In this document: piece by piece, positions 25,835-33,652 of the stretch
Layout of the letters: the number at the start of each line of letters is the position of its first letter
Numbering within the stretch: position 1 is the stretch's first letter
Source: Achromobacter aegrifaciens
GTDB lineage: Bacteria; Pseudomonadota; Gammaproteobacteria; Burkholderiales; Burkholderiaceae_B
Direction: 5' to 3'
Length of the DNA: 64,000 bases
Assembly: GCF_902859735.1 (NCBI RefSeq)
Contig: NZ_CADIJY010000020.1
Coordinates: forward strand, 1 to 64,000
Made by a program: the position numbers and the translations under genes
Notes under the pieces: model-generated
Databases searched by the model: none
Told to the model about the DNA's origin: nothing
What the model saw: only the letters and a program-made list of their open reading frames with translations

Positions 25835-26356
25835 TCAGGCCTCCAGCAAATCGCGGCAGCTGGCGACGGCCTCGGTGGCATCCCGGAGCATGAAGTTCAC
25901 AAGCGTGGCTGAGCAGCCCATTTGCCGCGCAACCTCCCGCTGCGTCAAACCGCCGAGCCTGTAGAGTTCGAAGGCGCGCCGCGTCCTGGGCGGCAAGGTG
26001 CCCAGGATCTGGTCAATGGCATCGATCACCTGCCGCTCCTGGAAGCGCCGGTCCGGCACGCAGCCGCCGGCGACCTGCGGCAACTCCCCGTCGTCGGTAT
26101 AGATGCGATACGTAGATTCGACGGCCTGACGGCGACAGTGGTCCAACGCCAGATTGCGGACCACTTGGCAACAATAGCTATAAGGTTTGCTGACATCGCG
26201 CGCGCATGCCCCTTCCATGAGTTTCAGGTAGGCGTCTTGCGTGACTTCGTCCGCGATCTCCGGCGTGCCCACGATTCTTTGCGCGATGCGACGAAGCTGC
26301 GCCCGATGCGCAATGAATATGTCTCCAAGCCCCACTCCCTGCGTACCCATGGACAT
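25835..26356 (-). CDS. PvdS-like iron-starvation ECF sigma factor
   Basis: ECF sigma factor of 173 residues. Region 2 includes FIAHRAQLRRIAQRIVGTPEIADEVTQDAYLKL and region 4 includes LPPRTRRAFELYRLGGLTQREVARQMGCS. The wording is that of the PvdS/OrbS/MbaS group, which drives siderophore biosynthesis genes in pseudomonads and Burkholderia. I choose ATG 26356, with GGAGG 7 bases upstream, over a TTG six codons earlier. A strong Fur box lies 52-71 bases upstream. No siderophore biosynthetic gene is left nearby, so its regulon is either elsewhere or lost. Confidence 0.88.
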   Translation of the reverse strand: MSMGTQGVGLGDIFIAHRAQLRRIAQRIVGTPEIADEVTQDAYLKLMEGACARDVSKPYSYCCQVVRNLALDHCRRQAVESTYRIYTDDGELPQVAGGCVPDRRFQERQVIDAIDQILGTLPPRTRRAFELYRLGGLTQREVARQMGCSATLVNFMLRDATEAVASCRDLLEA

Positions 26357-26408
26357 TGAAGCGCCTCCGCGCAAAGATTTATGGTGACTTGTAATAACTC
26401 AATCTATT

Positions 26409-26427
26409 GCGAAAAATTATCATTAAT
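26409..26427 (-). promoter_or_regulatory. Fur box upstream of the PvdS-like sigma gene
   Basis: On the leftward strand ATTAATGATAATTTTTCGC shares the nine-base core AATGATAAT with the Fur consensus and matches several flanking positions. Its place 53-71 bases before the ATG fits iron repression of the sigma gene. Confidence 0.7.
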
Positions 26428-26439
26428 GAAAAATCGAAT

Positions 26440-26700
26440 GTCTATCGCCGCGCCCTCGTTTTCGCCCTAACCTGGCGCTTTTTACAGGGATTCGAATCTG
26501 CTCCAGATTGCTTGCGGCACGAAGCCTCGAAAGCCTCTACGTCAACTTCAGAATGGACAGCCCGCCGGCTCGAGCGGCGCGGCCACGGTATCATCTGCGT
26601 CTGCCCCCGGCGACCGCCGACCACGCCCCGGATGTATGGCCAGATGATTAACTGGAACCGGGACCGTGGCAGGCGACGCCGCCGCAAGCCGCATGAATGA
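26440..26700. other. Intergenic stretch without recognisable gene
   Basis: Between the Fur box and exonuclease III I see only short frames on both strands with no recognisable protein and no clear RNA gene. GC content is lower in its first part than in flanking coding sequence. The exonuclease III promoter should lie near its right end. Confidence 0.4.
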
Positions 26701-26716
26701 ACGGTCTACAAAAACC

Positions 26717-27499
26717 ATGAAATTAGCCACCTGGAACGTGAACTCCCTGAATGTGCGCCTGCCGCAGGTGCTCGACTGGCTGGCAGCCAATCCCGTCGAC
26801 GTGCTGTGCATCCAGGAACTCAAGCTCACGGACGACAAGTTCCCCGAGGCCGCCTTCACCGAAGCCGGCTACCACGCCGTCTGGGCGGGCCAGAAAACCT
26901 ATAACGGCGTCGCCATCATTTCGCGCGTGCCCGGCACGTCGATGGTGCGCAACATTCCCGGGTATGAGGATCCGCAGCAGCGCGTCCTGGCGCTGACTTT
27001 CCCCAGCCCTGAAGGCGATGTGCGCGTGGTCTGCGCCTACTGCCCCAATGGCCAGTCGGTGGGTTCGGACAAGTACGCCTACAAGCTGGACTGGTTCGAA
27101 GCCATGCGAGCCTGGCTGGCCGACGAGATCAAGCAGTATCCGCGGCTGGCCGTGCTGGGCGACTACAACGTCGCGCCGGCCGACGAAGACGTGCACAACC
27201 CCGAAAAATGGGAAGGCCAGGTGCTGGTGTCCGAGCCGGAGCGCAAGGCTTTCGGCGCCCTGCTCGACCTGGGACTGGCGGATTCCTTCCGCCTTTTCGA
27301 GCAACCGGAGAAATCCTTCAGCTGGTGGGACTACCGCCAGTTCGCGTTCCGCCGCAATGCCGGCCTGCGCATCGATCATGTCCTTCTGTCCGCGCCGCTG
27401 GTCAAGCGCTGCACCGCCTGCGTCATCGACAAGGAGCCGCGCCGCAACGAACAACCGTCCGATCACGCCCCGGTCGTTGCGACCTTGGCATTCGCCTGA
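26717..27499 (+). CDS. xthA: Exodeoxyribonuclease III
   Basis: AP endonuclease and 3'-5' exonuclease of 260 residues for base-excision repair. Start at ATG 26717, where the conserved [15 protein letters not shown] begins. Catalytic and metal residues are in IQELKL (Glu near 34), the YNGVAI segment, LGDYNVAP (Asp-Asn pair near 151), and the terminal RIDHVLLS and PSDHAPVVA motifs. Length and motifs are those of the Xth family. It lies just before the tRNA-Ala gene and reads in the same direction. Confidence 0.95.
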   Translation: MKLATWNVNSLNVRLPQVLDWLAANPVDVLCIQELKLTDDKFPEAAFTEAGYHAVWAGQKTYNGVAIISRVPGTSMVRNIPGYEDPQQRVLALTFPSPEGDVRVVCAYCPNGQSVGSDKYAYKLDWFEAMRAWLADEIKQYPRLAVLGDYNVAPADEDVHNPEKWEGQVLVSEPERKAFGALLDLGLADSFRLFEQPEKSFSWWDYRQFAFRRNAGLRIDHVLLSAPLVKRCTACVIDKEPRRNEQPSDHAPVVATLAFA

Positions 27500-27518
27500 T
27501 TTTTTGTTCGGCAGCATA

Positions 27519-27548
27519 TTGCGCAGGCCAAGAACATTCCTGTATAGT
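27519..27548 (+). promoter_or_regulatory. Promoter of the tRNA-Ala gene
   Basis: TTGCGC at 27519-27524 and TATAGT at 27543-27548 form -35 and -10 elements with an 18-base spacer, 18 bases before the mature tRNA 5' end. Confidence 0.6.
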
Positions 27549-27565
27549 CTTGGTCTTGCTTCATT

Positions 27566-27641
<76 letters not shown>

Positions 27642-27652
27642 AAATTCCCGCC

Positions 27653-27698
27653 AAGACAGGGCGCTACATTTAACGATGTAGTGCCCTGTCTTGCTTTA
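27653..27698 (+). terminator. Strong intrinsic terminator after tRNA-Ala
   Basis: AAGACAGGGC-G-CTACAT pairs with ATGTAG-T-GCCCTGTCTT: 17 pairs including one G-T pair, with a six-base loop, followed by GCTTTA. It begins 12 bases after the CCA end. Being palindromic it may also serve leftward transcripts. Confidence 0.85.
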
Positions 27699-27775
27699 TG
27701 CGCCGGGTTCCGGCATCTGCCGAATCTCGATCCCGCAACGTGCGGAAATCGACTGGCTGCCAAGGCGCCGCCCAC

Positions 27776-28489
27776 TTATCGTAGAAGTCCGAGCAACGCG
27801 GCGCGAGCGACGGCTGCGGTCCGATTCCGGGCGCCGAGCTTGGAAATGGCGTTTTTCGTATGGAATCTGACCGTCGACTCGGCAATCGCCAGTATTTCGG
27901 ACACGTCGCTGCTGGTCTTGCCGTCCGCCGCCCATTTTAGAATTTCGGTCTCGCGGCGCGTCAGCGGAGTATCCGGCGTTAATTTAAATCGCGGCAGCAA
28001 GACCCTGCTGAGCGCCAGGTGCGCAACGGTCACCAGCCATCGCATGCGCAATTCCTTGCTGAGCAGTTCCTCATCGGAGAGTTGCTCCTTCTGCCTGGCC
28101 AGCGTCAGCATTCCGCCGGTTCCGTACGCGTCCAGGTTCGACTGGGCCCATCCCACACAAAGCCCGGCTGCCTGCGCCTCGTCCCAAAGCTCTGGCGTTT
28201 CGGCAAATACCCTCTCCGACCAGACGATAGGCAGCGCAGACTGGCTGCAGTGTTTTACGGTAGGGTCGACTTCCACGTAACGCGCCTGTGCGTAGCGCTC
28301 CTGCCACACAGTCGGATAATTGCTGATCATGACGACCTGAGGGTTGGTAAACGGCAAGGCCGTCCCCACTGCATACCCGCAATAAGTAAACCCCAAATCC
28401 AATGCAGCGGCTGCCACCTTCGTGAAAACAGCTTGCTCAGTGGTTGCGCTATTAGTCGCCAATAGAAGGTCTTGTGCCCACCGCTTCAT
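27776..28489 (-). CDS. LuxR-type quorum-sensing regulator without a partner synthase (LuxR solo)
   Basis: Regulator of 237 residues. The N-terminal autoinducer-binding domain keeps the residues that contact acyl-homoserine lactone in TraR and LasR: Trp62 and Tyr66 in SNYPTVWQERY, Asp75-Pro76 in VEVDPTVKH, and Trp90 in LPIVW, plus the GLCVG glycine. The C-terminal LuxR helix-turn-helix is TRRETEILKWAADGKTSSDV (residues 170-230). Overall it resembles the CepR/SolR branch of Burkholderiales. I use ATG 28489; an in-frame ATG at 28522 adds 11 residues. No luxI gene lies in the window, so it may respond to signals of neighbours or to a synthase elsewhere. Confidence 0.9.
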   Translation of the reverse strand: MKRWAQDLLLATNSATTEQAVFTKVAAAALDLGFTYCGYAVGTALPFTNPQVVMISNYPTVWQERYAQARYVEVDPTVKHCSQSALPIVWSERVFAETPELWDEAQAAGLCVGWAQSNLDAYGTGGMLTLARQKEQLSDEELLSKELRMRWLVTVAHLALSRVLLPRFKLTPDTPLTRRETEILKWAADGKTSSDVSEILAIAESTVRFHTKNAISKLGARNRTAAVARAALLGLLR

Positions 28490-28584
28490 TCTGAATTCCG
28501 TCCCCGTGCATTTGCATCGCAATCATTTGAAAATCGCACGGCTGAAATCAAGAAATGGCCGCTGTCGCAATATAGTTAAACTCC

Positions 28585-28631
28585 TGAAATATTTCAAAAT
28601 ATAAACAAATATGATTACTTGTTTATATTTT
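28585..28631. repeat. AT-rich inverted repeats upstream of the LuxR gene
   Basis: AAAATATAAACAA (28596-28608) pairs perfectly with TTGTTTATATTTT (28619-28631) around a 10-base loop; directly beside it is the palindrome TGAAATATTTCA (28585-28596). The block lies between the LysR stop and the LuxR start in an unusually AT-rich stretch. It could be a terminator for the LysR gene or a binding site for a nucleoid protein or regulator. Confidence 0.55.
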
Positions 28632-28650
28632 ATTTATTGACTGCCGGCAT

Positions 28651-29607
28651 TCAAACGCTTGCGTCGGCGCGCACCGTCGTCGCAGCGACTCGCAGCGCAT
28701 CCAGGAACAACGATGCCGCAGCCGCGGCGCGCGCATCTCGCCGCGTCATGATGCCCACGGGATGCAGCCGCGCCTGCAAGGCCAGCGGCAGGATGGCCAG
28801 TTGCCCGTTTGCCGCCAGAGAGCGCGCCACACGCAGCGGGATGGCCGACAGCAGCGAGGTCCGCTGCAACAACGAGACGATGGTCAGGATGGCGCTGGAT
28901 TCGATGGCTACCTGCGGAAAGCCTGCGCCGCGCGCCGAGACGGCGGCGGCGACCATGCTGTAGAGCGCGGCGTTGCGCGACGGCAGCACCCAGCGGCAGT
29001 TGTCCAGCGCGGCGCCGCTCAGGCGGCTGCGCGAGGCCAGCGGATGGGCGGGGCCGCAGACGACCGCGGTAGCCTCGTCGTAAAGGATCTCGCATTGCAG
29101 ATCCGCGTCCGCACCCTCCACCCCCAGCCGTCCCACGACGCAGTCCAGCTCGCCCGCACGCAAGGCGGGCAGCAACTGCTTTTCCAGGCCCTCGGACAGC
29201 TCTATGCGCAGAGCTGGATGGCTTTCTTGCAGGCCTTGCACCGCAAGCGGCACCAGCAGGTGCGCGACCACCGGAAAAATGCCTGCCCGGACTTTGCCGG
29301 TCGCGCCGTTGGCGGCCGCCGCGAGTTCGGCGTGCGTGGCGTCCAGCTCATTCAGCAGCAGACGCGCGCGATCGATCATCAGCAGGCCCAGCGCGGTCGG
29401 GGCGACGCCGTGATGCGAACGCTCGAACAAGGGCTGCCCTGCCAGCGCCTCGGCCTCGCCCAGAAGCTTGCTCAGCGCGGGTTGGCTGAGGTGCATGGCT
29501 TCGGCTGCCCGGTGCAGATTGCCGACCCGTCCCAGCTCGTCCAGCAAGACCAGGTGGCGGATGCGCAGGCGCGATCGCAGCTGCTGCAGAGTGGGGATGT
29601 CCGGCAT
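28651..29607 (-). CDS. LysR-family regulator of the adjacent binding-protein operon
   Basis: LysR-type regulator of 318 residues; helix-turn-helix at residues 17-75 (RHLVLLDELGRVGNLHRAAEAM, SQPALSKLLGEAEAL) and an effector-binding domain at 100-305 (KVRAGIFPVVAHLLVPLAV). The style resembles the GbpR/CbbR-like group that senses aromatic or sugar metabolites. It is divergent from the binding protein-thiolase-CoA ligase genes with a 121-base gap containing a LysR-type T-N11-A site, so it very likely controls them. Confidence 0.92.
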   Translation of the reverse strand: MPDIPTLQQLRSRLRIRHLVLLDELGRVGNLHRAAEAMHLSQPALSKLLGEAEALAGQPLFERSHHGVAPTALGLLMIDRARLLLNELDATHAELAAAANGATGKVRAGIFPVVAHLLVPLAVQGLQESHPALRIELSEGLEKQLLPALRAGELDCVVGRLGVEGADADLQCEILYDEATAVVCGPAHPLASRSRLSGAALDNCRWVLPSRNAALYSMVAAAVSARGAGFPQVAIESSAILTIVSLLQRTSLLSAIPLRVARSLAANGQLAILPLALQARLHPVGIMTRRDARAAAAASLFLDALRVAATTVRADASV

Positions 29608-29628
29608 GGAATGCGGTCGGTGAGTTGG

Positions 29629-29642
29629 TTATCGATTGATAA
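29629..29642. promoter_or_regulatory. LysR-type operator (TTATC-N4-GATAA)
   Basis: TTATCGATTGATAA is a perfect 5-base inverted repeat fitting T-N11-A, 21 bases from the LysR start in the divergent promoter region. Related AT-rich half-sites (TTATCC, TTATCG) follow at about 29653 and 29661. Confidence 0.5.
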
Positions 29643-29728
29643 GGAACCGCAATTATCCAGTTATCGCCGACACGCCCATACTGGGGGCATCCCGCTAGTC
29701 GGGCGATATTCAAAAAAGGGGAATAGCC

Positions 29729-30862
29729 ATGTTTCATCGTCTTGCCGCGCTGGCGCTGGCCTGCGCCCTGGCGCCTGCCGCTGCGTCCGCCGACATCCGC
29801 ATTGGCGTGATCGCCAGCAGCACCGGACCCGGAGCCTCCATGGGTTCGCTGTACCGCAGCACCGTGCCGCTCCTGCCCAAGACGCTGGGCGGCCAGCCGG
29901 TGGAGTACATCGCGCTGGACGATGCGACCGATCCATCGTCCGCGGTGAGGACCGCGCGCAAGCTGATCACCGAAAACAAGGTGGACGCCATCATCGGCCC
30001 GAGCAACGTGCCAACCTCGATGGCGGTCACGGAAGTCGCCCGCGAAGCCCGCACGCCGCAACTCTCGCTGGCACCCATCGCGGTCAGCCCGGACCGCGCC
30101 GAATGGATCTTCGTGGTGGCCCACGGCATAGACCTCATGGTGGACTCGCTGACCGCCGACATGGTCAAGCGCGGCGTGAAGAGCGTGGCCTACATCGGGT
30201 TTTCGGACGCCTGGGGCGACGCTGTCTACCGCGCCTTGCAGGAATCGGCCGCCAAGCGCGGCATCAAGGTGCTCAGCAACGAACGCTATGCGCGCACCGA
30301 CAACTCGGTCACGGCGCAGGTGCTGAAGATCGTCGCCCTCAATCCGGGCGCGGTGCTGGTCGGGGGCTCGGGCACGCCGGGCGCCCTGCCCCATCTGTCG
30401 TTGCGCGAACGCGGCTATCAGGGCGTTCAGTACAACACGCATGGTGTGATCAACAAGGATTTCCTGAAGCTCGGCGGCAAGGGAGTCGATGGCGTGATCG
30501 TGCCCAGCGGGCCCGTGCAGGTGGTGGAACAGCTGCCCGCGGACAGCCCGATCAAGCCGGTCGCCACGCGTTACGCCCAGCAGTATGAATCGACCTACGG
30601 CGCCGACTCTCGCAACGCCTTCGCGCCATATACCTACGACGCCTATCTGCTGCTGGACGCGGCCGTGGCCAAGATTCCGGCGGGCACCCAGCCTGGCACC
30701 CCGGCCTTCCGCCAGGCGCTGCGCGACGCCCTGGAAAGCCTGCAGGGCACCGTCGGCACACAGGGCATCTACATGATGTCGCCCACCAACCACAACGGCC
30801 TGGACGAGCGCGGCGTCGTGCTGATGCAGGCCCGTTCGGGCGCCTGGCAGTTCCTGCCGTAA
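29729..30862 (+). CDS. Leu/Ile/Val-type periplasmic binding protein
   Basis: Type I periplasmic binding protein of 377 residues. Signal peptide MFHRLAALALACALAPAAAS is cleaved near ASA, then DIRIGVIASSTGPGASMGSL starts the family fold. Segments such as DDATDPSSAVRTARKLI and IGFSDAWGD are typical. These proteins feed branched-chain amino-acid-type ABC importers, but no permease or ATPase genes follow: the next genes are a thiolase and an acyl-CoA ligase. The ligand is thus probably an organic acid, imported by a transporter encoded elsewhere. A GGGGA ribosome site precedes the ATG. Confidence 0.92.
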   Translation: MFHRLAALALACALAPAAASADIRIGVIASSTGPGASMGSLYRSTVPLLPKTLGGQPVEYIALDDATDPSSAVRTARKLITENKVDAIIGPSNVPTSMAVTEVAREARTPQLSLAPIAVSPDRAEWIFVVAHGIDLMVDSLTADMVKRGVKSVAYIGFSDAWGDAVYRALQESAAKRGIKVLSNERYARTDNSVTAQVLKIVALNPGAVLVGGSGTPGALPHLSLRERGYQGVQYNTHGVINKDFLKLGGKGVDGVIVPSGPVQVVEQLPADSPIKPVATRYAQQYESTYGADSRNAFAPYTYDAYLLLDAAVAKIPAGTQPGTPAFRQALRDALESLQGTVGTQGIYMMSPTNHNGLDERGVVLMQARSGAWQFLP

Positions 30863-30888
30863 GCCGCCCATTTGCAGCAGGAGTCCGC

Positions 30889-32103
30889 ATGACCGGCGTA
30901 CACATTCCTTATGGCGCGTATTGGAGCACGCCTTTCTCGCGCTGGCAGGGCAGCCTGTCACGCCTGCACAGCCTGCGTTTCGCGGCCTGGACCGCGAGCC
31001 GCGAACTGGAACGCCGCGGCATCGCGCCCGCGGCGTTGCAAAGCGCGGTGCTGGGCTGCTCGGTGCCGCAGCAGGGCTCGTTCTACGGCTTGCCCTGGGT
31101 GGCCGGCATGCTCGGCGCGCCCCATCTGGCGGGGCCGGTGGTTTCGCAGGCTTGCGCCACCTCGGCGCGGGGCCTGGCCACGGCCGCGGCCGAACTCATG
31201 CTCGGCAACGCCGAGACCTCGCTGGTCCTCATGGCCGACCGCGTGTCCAACGGACCGCAGCTCTACCATCCCGATCCCGCCGGCCCGGGTGGCTCCGGCG
31301 CGCATGAAAACTGGGTGCTGGACAATTTTTCTCACGATCCCTGGAGCGGCCTGTCCATGCTGCAGACCGGGGAGCGCGTGGCCGAGCGCCACGGCATTTC
31401 CACGGACGAGCAGAATGCGGTCACGCTGCGCCGCTACGAGCAATATGCGCAGGCCTGCGCCGACGACCGCCGGTTCCAGCAGCGCTACATGACGCTGCCC
31501 TTCCAGGTGCCCGACGCGCGCTACGCCAAGACCGCATCGGTGCTGGAAGGCGATGAAGGCATCCACGCGACGACGGCGGAGGGTCTGGCGCGGCTGGCAC
31601 CCGTGCTGCCCGGCGGCACCATTACCTATGGCGGGCAGACGCATCCGGCCGACGGCAACGCCGGCATGATTCTGGCAACCGCCGAACGTGCGCGTGAGTT
31701 GTCGCAACGTCCTGAAATCGGCATCGAGATACTGGGCTTCGGCCAGTCGCGCACCGAAAAGGGCTACATGCCGCAGGCGCCCATCGAAGCCGCCGGCCAT
31801 GCGCTGCAACGCGCCGGCCTGGCCGCGGCCGACCTGCATGCGGTGAAGACGCACAATCCCTTCGTGGTCTCCGACATCGCGCTGGCGCGCGCCACGGGGT
31901 TGGACGTCATGGCCATGAACAACTATGGCTGCTCGCTGGTGTGGGGCCATCCCCAAAGCCCGACCGGCCTGCGGTCCGTCATCGAGCTTATCGAGGAACT
32001 GGCCGAGCGCGGCGGCGGACTGGGCCTCTTCACGGGCTGCGCGGCCGGCGACAGTGCAATGGCAGTGGTCCTGCGCGTGGACGCTGGCGGAGCTGCACGA
32101 TGA
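30889..32103 (+). CDS. Thiolase-family acetyl-CoA acyltransferase
   Basis: Thiolase of 404 residues. The nucleophilic Cys89 is in SQACATSARG, the C-terminal catalytic His354 in VWGHPQSPTG, and the second Cys384 in TGCAAGDSA, so the catalytic set is complete. An HNP motif (THNPFVV near 323) replaces the more usual NEAF, as in several degradative thiolases. It probably cleaves a 3-oxoacyl-CoA from the acid activated by the downstream ligase. An AGGAG ribosome site precedes the ATG; its stop overlaps the ligase start by four bases. Confidence 0.9.
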   Translation: MTGVHIPYGAYWSTPFSRWQGSLSRLHSLRFAAWTASRELERRGIAPAALQSAVLGCSVPQQGSFYGLPWVAGMLGAPHLAGPVVSQACATSARGLATAAAELMLGNAETSLVLMADRVSNGPQLYHPDPAGPGGSGAHENWVLDNFSHDPWSGLSMLQTGERVAERHGISTDEQNAVTLRRYEQYAQACADDRRFQQRYMTLPFQVPDARYAKTASVLEGDEGIHATTAEGLARLAPVLPGGTITYGGQTHPADGNAGMILATAERARELSQRPEIGIEILGFGQSRTEKGYMPQAPIEAAGHALQRAGLAAADLHAVKTHNPFVVSDIALARATGLDVMAMNNYGCSLVWGHPQSPTGLRSVIELIEELAERGGGLGLFTGCAAGDSAMAVVLRVDAGGAAR

Positions 32104-33605
32104 GCCAATCCAGCCTCGAAGGCGTCCTGCGCATTCCCGCGCTGCTGGCCCGCGCGGTGCGCGACTGGCCCGAACGCACGGCCTTGGTCTGCGGCGCGCG
32201 GCGCGTCGATTACCGGCGCTACGCCGCCGAAGTCTGTGCGACGGCCCGCCGTCTGCAAGCATGTACGGTGTCCGGCGCGCGGATCGCAACCCTGCTGGGC
32301 AATTCGGACCTGGCCTGTGTGGTGACGCTGGCGTTGCAGTGCTCCGGTAACCAGCATGTGCCGCTCAATCCGCTCTATACGGCGCGCGAACTGGAATTCA
32401 TCCTGCGCGACGCGCAGCCCGCGCTGCTGATTGCCGATGCCGCGTCCATCGCCGTTGCGGCGCCGCTGGCTGCGGCGCTGGGCATCCGCTTGGTCGCGGA
32501 AGACGAAGCCCGTGCGTGGCTGGAGCCTGGCATGGACGATGCGCCGCTGGACGATGCCGAGGCCCAGGCGCCGGCCCTGCTGCAATACACCGGCGGCACG
32601 ACCGGACATCCCAAGGGCGTGATCCTCGGACGCGACGCCATCGCCACCAATGTGTTGCAGCGGGAACTGGCGCTGCCCACCCGCTACGGCGCCGACAGCG
32701 TGCTTTGCGCCATGCCGCTATTCCATTCCTATGGCATGGCCATGGGCCTGTTCCTGGCCGCCAGCGCGGCGGCCACGCTGGTGGTGCTGCCGCGCTACCG
32801 GCCCGACGACGTCTGCGACGCGGTGGAGCGCGAGCGTATCACGCTGTTTCCGGGCAGCCCCACGATCTATACCGGCCTGCTGTCGCATCCGCGCTTTGGC
32901 GGCACCGACTGGTCCAGCGTGCGGGCCTGCTATTCCGGTTCCGCGCCGCTGGCCGAAGAGGTGCACCGGCGCTGGGAAGCTGCGGTAGGCGCGCCGATCT
33001 ACGAAGGCTATGGCCAGACCGAGGCCGGCCCCATCCTGACTTACAACGGCCCGGCCGGAACCCGCCATGGCTCGGTTGGCACGCCCGTCGCGCGCACCGA
33101 GGTGCAGGTGGTCGACCTGGAAACAGGCACGGTCGTGCTGGCGCCCGGCCAGCGCGGCGAAATCCGCGCGCGGGGGCCGCAGATCATGCAAGGCTATCTG
33201 GCCAGGCCCGACGCTACCGCTGAAACCCTGCGCGACGGCTGGCTGTACACGGGCGACATCGGCGAATTCGCGGAGGACGGATTCCTGTACATCCGGGACC
33301 GCAAGAAGGATCTGGTGATTTCCGGCGGCTACAACGTCTACCCGCGCGAGGTCGACGAAGTGCTGTACCTGCATCCCGACGTGGCCGAAGCCGCGGCGGT
33401 GGGCTGGCCCGACAGCTACCGCGGCGAGGTCATCCGCGCCTTCGTCGTCCTGCGGCCGGGCGCGGCAATCGACGAAGCCGGGCTGATCGCGCACTGCCAA
33501 TCGAATCTGGCGCGCTACAAGGTGCCGGCGGTCATCTGCATACTCGACGCCCTGCCCTACACGGGCGCCAACAAGGTGGACAAGAAGGCGCTGCGCGCGC
33601 CATGA
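32100..33605 (+). CDS. Acyl-CoA synthetase (AMP-forming)
   Basis: Adenylate-forming ligase of 501 residues that activates a carboxylic acid to its CoA thioester. Core motifs: P-loop YTGGTTGHPKG (near 165), the YGQTE adenine site (near 300), TGD with following acidic residues (near 385), hinge KKDLVISGGYNVYPREVD (near 402) and the C-terminal catalytic lysine in ANKVDKKAL. The ATG overlaps the thiolase stop (ATGA), so it is translationally coupled. Substrate unknown; class resembles medium-chain or aromatic acid ligases. Confidence 0.92.
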   Translation: MSQSSLEGVLRIPALLARAVRDWPERTALVCGARRVDYRRYAAEVCATARRLQACTVSGARIATLLGNSDLACVVTLALQCSGNQHVPLNPLYTARELEFILRDAQPALLIADAASIAVAAPLAAALGIRLVAEDEARAWLEPGMDDAPLDDAEAQAPALLQYTGGTTGHPKGVILGRDAIATNVLQRELALPTRYGADSVLCAMPLFHSYGMAMGLFLAASAAATLVVLPRYRPDDVCDAVERERITLFPGSPTIYTGLLSHPRFGGTDWSSVRACYSGSAPLAEEVHRRWEAAVGAPIYEGYGQTEAGPILTYNGPAGTRHGSVGTPVARTEVQVVDLETGTVVLAPGQRGEIRARGPQIMQGYLARPDATAETLRDGWLYTGDIGEFAEDGFLYIRDRKKDLVISGGYNVYPREVDEVLYLHPDVAEAAAVGWPDSYRGEVIRAFVVLRPGAAIDEAGLIAHCQSNLARYKVPAVICILDALPYTGANKVDKKALRAP

Positions 33606-33607
33606 AC

Positions 33608-33641
33608 GCAGCGCGGCGCTCGCTGAAAAGCGCCGCGCTGC
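33608..33641. terminator. Perfect 13-bp hairpin between convergent genes
   Basis: GCAGCGCGGCGCT pairs without mismatch with AGCGCCGCGCTGC around an eight-base loop. It begins 3 bases after the CoA ligase stop and ends 12 bases before the symporter stop on the other strand. No T-run; probably a shared 3' end structure. Confidence 0.65.
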
Positions 33642-33652
33642 AAAGCGGGCGC

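Noticed and set aside
26490-26530. GGATTCGAATCT stretch resembling a tRNA T-arm
   Set aside because: The flanking bases do not form the T-stem, and no acceptor or anticodon arm can be drawn.
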